Assembly: GCF_001571775.1 (NCBI RefSeq)
Contig: NZ_LRVM01000010.1
Location: forward strand, 1-64,000
Direction: 5' to 3'
Origin: Anaerotignum neopropionicum
Lineage (GTDB): Bacteria > Bacillota > Clostridia > Lachnospirales > Anaerotignaceae
Length of the DNA stretch: 64,000 nucleotides
A program made the position numbers and the translations under genes. This document shows positions 61,701 to 64,000 of this stretch, in pieces (the stretch's first letter is position 1; each line of letters begins with the position of its first letter). The notes beneath the pieces are model-generated. The model did not search any database. It saw only the letters and a list, made by a program, of their open reading frames with translations, and was not told where the DNA came from.

Positions 61701-63953
61701 ACCAGTGCCCTCGCTGTTTTCAACGGTAATGTTGGTACCATTGCTTTCAAGGGTGCCATAAGCTTGAACGCCACCATAACCATTGCTGTCATTAATTTTC
61801 AGTGTACCCGCTCCCGTTAATGATAGGGTTTTTCCGACTTGAATATACAGCATACCGTTGGCCCCGGTGGAAAGGGTATAGCCTTCAGGGATATTGATCG
61901 TATGATTTGCCTCCCCAACAATTTTTTCTGTCATGGTGATATTCGCTGTGACATTGATGACTCGTGGCGATTTCAACTCAAGTGCCGTTTTCAGCTCGCC
62001 AGCGGTGGAGACATCAATCTCTGCGCCCTCATAAGTTGCTGTTAGCTCCACCATGTTTTTGGGCATGGTAAAGGTGGTTGGTGACTGTGCTGCCGCTGTT
62101 ATACTGCCGCTGTCAACCTGCCACGCTAGGAACTGCTTCCCGTACTGTGTGTCGGCAGTAATTTCAACGATATCACCCAGCGCCGCAAATTCCGGGTTTG
62201 CTGTGCCGCTATTGACGGTGACGGCGTAGGTTATCTTACCAGTTATGATGCTGTTAATCATTACACTACCGTAAGTCCGAACGGCTACTTCGCCAGTTCC
62301 GTTTGCCGTCACCGTGCCGTTTGTGCCAATCGTTACATTATTGGCGGTATTGGCGGCGTTATCCATATAGATGACTGGATGCGTGGACTCTGTTGCAGTG
62401 TTAGACACCGTGCCCCCGCTGACCGTTACGGCGGAGCTTGCGCCATCAGCATAGATAGCAGTACCCTTGGTGGCGCTGACTTCTCCACCGCTGACTGCTA
62501 CGCTACCTGAAGTCTTGATGGCACAGGCAGTACTACTGGAAACTCCCTGCGCCAGAACCTGACCGGTACCGCTTACCAATACGTTTTCCGAAGTATTGTT
62601 TGTGTTTGTTATATAAATTACCGAATATTTGTCGTACGAAGCAGAATTGGATACTGTGCCGCCGCTGACTGTTACGGTAGAGCTTTCGCCAGTGGCAAGT
62701 ATGGCGCTGGAAAAAGCGGAACTGACCGTACCGCCGCTAACCGTCACATTGCCGGCAGCCGTAATGGCAACACCGCTTATGGCGCTGATTTGGGCGTTCT
62801 CCTTGACTTCCACATCGCCGCCTGCATTCACTGCCTCATTAAAGCCGTTATTCGTCGCCTCCACAATACAGTTGCCACTGAAAATAGAGGTAGTGTTTGA
62901 TGCTATTTTTATAGCTATCGCTCCGCTGTTATTGGATTGATAGTTGTTTCTAATTGTACCGCCACTGACCGTCAAATTTAAATTTTCGCCTAAATCAATG
63001 GTACCATTTTCGCAGGCACTTGTAACGGTGCCGCCTGTAATCGTTACGTCTCTTAGGCAACGAATGGCATGGCCCGAATCGGATTGAATCTCGCCGCCGC
63101 TGACAACAATTGCAGCAGTGCCGAAAAGAGCAGTGCTCACGGTGGAAGTGATTTCGCCGCTCGCCACCTCAAATGTACCATCTCCACTTACGGACACTAC
63201 GTTAGGTTTATAACCTGCAGCCGCCGTAATGGACGCCTTCCAGATCACCGTCACACCCTCGGGGATAGAAATCCCGATGGATGTCACTTTTGTCGCTGTT
63301 CCAGTAACGGTGACGGTGCCTCCGCTAAGTAGCGCCGCATTAATGGCCGTTTCAATTTCCTCTTTGTATTCCGAATCGGTTTTGTCCGTGATATCGACGT
63401 CTGTACTCGTCGCAGCGCCAGTAGGGGCGGGGTCGCCCAAAAGTTGCATTTCCGCTCCAAGCAGAATAGGTACGGCAGCTTCTTCCACCGTTACCATAAT
63501 CTGCGGCGCAGTCACGCCATCCGCCAGCGTTGTACCCTCCGGAATAGTAAGGGTAGGGGTAAAAGTGTAATCCCCCGCTGTGTTGCCGTCATAGTCCGGG
63601 TTGGCTGCCCAATCAGACACCTCAACTGTGGTTTCTTCCTGTGTTTCAGTCTCCTGTGCCTCGCTGTCCGTTGCCACGTCGTCACCGCTTTCAGTCTCAG
63701 TCATTGCGGAGACGGTAGTCACGGTGACAGTCAAAGTGCTTGGAAGATTCAATTCCTCCAAAGTTGTGCCGGTTTCTACCTCCTGTAAAGCAACATCCTC
63801 CGCCAAATCTGCAAAGGCAGTGATTTCACTTGTGCTAGGGGATGTACCGGAATCCTGAACGCCCTCCTCAGCAAATGCTACGGTAGGTAGCATGGTAACT
63901 ACCATGCACACCGAAAGCAGCAGACTGCCGATTTGTTTTCTTGTTGGTTTCAT
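58752..63953 (-). CDS. Giant surface protein with beta-helix, Big2 and three SLH domains
   Basis: 1733 residues. Signal peptide: KQIGSLLLSVCMVVTMLPTV ending AFAEEG. A long Thr/Ser/Gly-rich part (about 200-1000) has repeated ITGGTVTSA/VSGGTVSNS-like turns of a right-handed beta-helix. InlB B-like repeats recur three times as KQFLAWQV, KQFKEWTV and KRFKEWTV, each followed by TTFTMPxxxVExTATYE. A Big2 Ig-like domain (VTLNKTTLSLYSNKST, SVTWQSSNTSVATVDENGLV) comes before a Gly-Ser linker. Three SLH domains close it: HWAKESIEYVVGKGMIDGAT, FTDVKVGSTSQPYIEWAYEA, and YADASSIGDYYKTAVTAMQQ. It is exported and wall-anchored, probably adhesive or S-layer. GAAGGAGG lies 9 bp before ATG 63953. Confidence 0.9.
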   Translation of the reverse strand: MKPTRKQIGSLLLSVCMVVTMLPTVAFAEEGVQDSGTSPSTSEITAFADLAEDVALQEVETGTTLEELNLPSTLTVTVTTVSAMTETESGDDVATDSEAQETETQEETTVEVSDWAANPDYDGNTAGDYTFTPTLTIPEGTTLADGVTAPQIMVTVEEAAVPILLGAEMQLLGDPAPTGAATSTDVDITDKTDSEYKEEIETAINAALLSGGTVTVTGTATKVTSIGISIPEGVTVIWKASITAAAGYKPNVVSVSGDGTFEVASGEITSTVSTALFGTAAIVVSGGEIQSDSGHAIRCLRDVTITGGTVTSACENGTIDLGENLNLTVSGGTIRNNYQSNNSGAIAIKIASNTTSIFSGNCIVEATNNGFNEAVNAGGDVEVKENAQISAISGVAITAAGNVTVSGGTVSSAFSSAILATGESSTVTVSGGTVSNSASYDKYSVIYITNTNNTSENVLVSGTGQVLAQGVSSSTACAIKTSGSVAVSGGEVSATKGTAIYADGASSAVTVSGGTVSNTATESTHPVIYMDNAANTANNVTIGTNGTVTANGTGEVAVRTYGSVMINSIITGKITYAVTVNSGTANPEFAALGDIVEITADTQYGKQFLAWQVDSGSITAAAQSPTTFTMPKNMVELTATYEGAEIDVSTAGELKTALELKSPRVINVTANITMTEKIVGEANHTINIPEGYTLSTGANGMLYIQVGKTLSLTGAGTLKINDSNGYGGVQAYGTLESNGTNITVENSEGTGSYTSSVGISLNTDAKLLIHGGKLDVKNSFGGGIEGPGALTVDGGCSVTVANTGKTTGIDVSGGTTVKDSTVQIDSDYIGMERSMSFENSTVTIDRAGYAGLYVMYLNMIGSTINVNNVADDPDGENFNGLYFSCLTITADQNSKITLSEGAKLRGASEKFNDQGTVLTSGNSIVRAAEAEVTKYGLSAGDYVWNGTYFTKGTVTVHNGTASSYNALENEIVTITANTPDNGKQFKEWTVVSGDITLASTTSATTTFTMPATAVEVTATYEDIPAGALVITNHPQNVTVQEGGTATFSITADNATRYQWYSTADDNDIPHSNGMIQDTPNKVSGATTTTLTINNVTKAMNGATIFCYAFGEGNSNVMSNLAHLTVSEGGDITAHAITINSGTANKISASSGEAVTITAGSAPSGKRFKEWTVVNGGVTLANAKALTTTFTMPANAVEVTATYEDIPTGVTPVAGVTLNKTTLSLYSNKSTKTANLTATITPADATDKSVTWQSSNTSVATVDENGLVTAISNGKANITVTTTDGGYTASCAVTVSTYSSGGGSSSGGGSSSGGSSAANTATVKEKQPNQPVTAVASIAATVGTNGKASAPISDKAVTDAIAKAQAEAAKQEKTEDGISIVLNVTMPKGATALTATLSQSALNGLVSAGVSSLEINGSPVAISFDQKALKEIQKQTSGSINITITPQSEISETARAIIGTRPVYNITVSYGNNSTVSSFGKGGATVAIPYTPANGEAISGLHAVYVDENGNATRVEGSTYDAKSGSILFTTPHFSMYGVGYTEPRKTFTDISKHWAKESIEYVVGKGMIDGATETTFAPDTFMTRGTLVTALGRLAGEDVGSYTTSSFTDVKVGSTSQPYIEWAYEAKIIHGIGNDEFAPERAITREEIAVIIANFTKATGYTLPAEGKATAYADASSIGDYYKTAVTAMQQAGIMTGGTDNKFNPKSNATRAEVSSMLYRYIELTIDPDTTQG

Positions 63954-64000
63954 TTTTAATAGACCTCCTTCATTTTTTAATGGTTTGCATCGACAGCCAT

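Noticed and set aside
59064-63858. Many long plus-strand ORFs over the SLH protein
   Set aside because: The repetitive, Thr/Val/Gly-rich gene leaves open antisense frames; none has a ribosome binding site or family signature.
1-64000. CRISPR arrays, tRNA or rRNA genes
   Set aside because: No regularly spaced repeats, no cloverleaf with GTTCRANNC arm and no rRNA signature stretches were noticed on reading both strands.

Overview
The window looks like an AT-rich genome of an anaerobic, low-GC Firmicute of the class Clostridia. The evidence is pyruvate:ferredoxin oxidoreductase, an oxygen-sensitive 4-hydroxybutyryl-CoA dehydratase, S-layer homology (SLH) proteins, strong GGAGG ribosome binding sites, TTG/GTG starts and a c-di-AMP (ydaO-type) riboswitch. 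I cannot name the species. No rRNA, tRNA or CRISPR array was seen. The window is unusually rich in decaying genes: about twenty CDS remnants are recognisable by homologous peptide strings interrupted by stops or frameshifts, and IS3, IS5 and phage pieces are scattered among them.

Layout. 0-5.3 kb: an IS3 end, SLH debris, a chemoreceptor and a dead cheW. 5.3-9.3 kb: a metal-cofactor-type cluster (NifX-like, two DUF5320, CGGC, DUF134 regulator) whose radical SAM, DUF89 and MBL members are broken. Three copies of a CATATGC-containing motif sit in or beside its promoters. 9.5-13.4 kb: YibE/F permease, alkaline phosphatase, DUF4397 protein. 14.2-20.3 kb: nifJ plus 4-hydroxybutyryl-CoA dehydratase in one operon, with a divergent GntR/FCD regulator and GCATGCAA-type sites over the nifJ promoter. 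20.8-24.3 kb: purK-purE, an OxlT-like MFS transporter and DUF2294. 24.8-29 kb: GNAT-YoaP, PEBP, and a WYL regulator cluster with a deleted GyrI-like gene. 29.7-31.1 kb: a short promoter-terminator unit, then a c-di-AMP riboswitch with a terminator ahead of a DapB-like reductase.

31-44 kb holds scattered single genes: DUF1287, membrane and lipoproteins, RsmH paralogue, radical SAM protein, amidase-domain protein, CRP regulator with YdcZ transporter, flavodoxin, YwbE and DUF3788. 43-47.9 kb carries a SIR2-like protein, a ParA fragment abutting a phage tape-measure start, DUF1456 and a staygreen-family protein. 48.2-50.8 kb pairs a CrtI-like oxidoreductase with a spore-photoproduct-lyase-like radical SAM protein. 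52-55.5 kb is one operon (Fe-S scaffold, GGGtGRT protein, universal stress protein, cation/proton antiporter) read from a consensus promoter through a structured 5' leader. 56.2-64 kb has an EAL/HDOD protein, recombinase and IS3 remnants, and a 1733-residue surface protein with three SLH domains and a broken cell-wall-binding tail.

The best candidates for something under-described are the GGGtGRT operon with its unassigned RNA leader, the CATATGC regulon around DUF134, the riboswitch-controlled DapB variant, and the short RNA unit just upstream of it.
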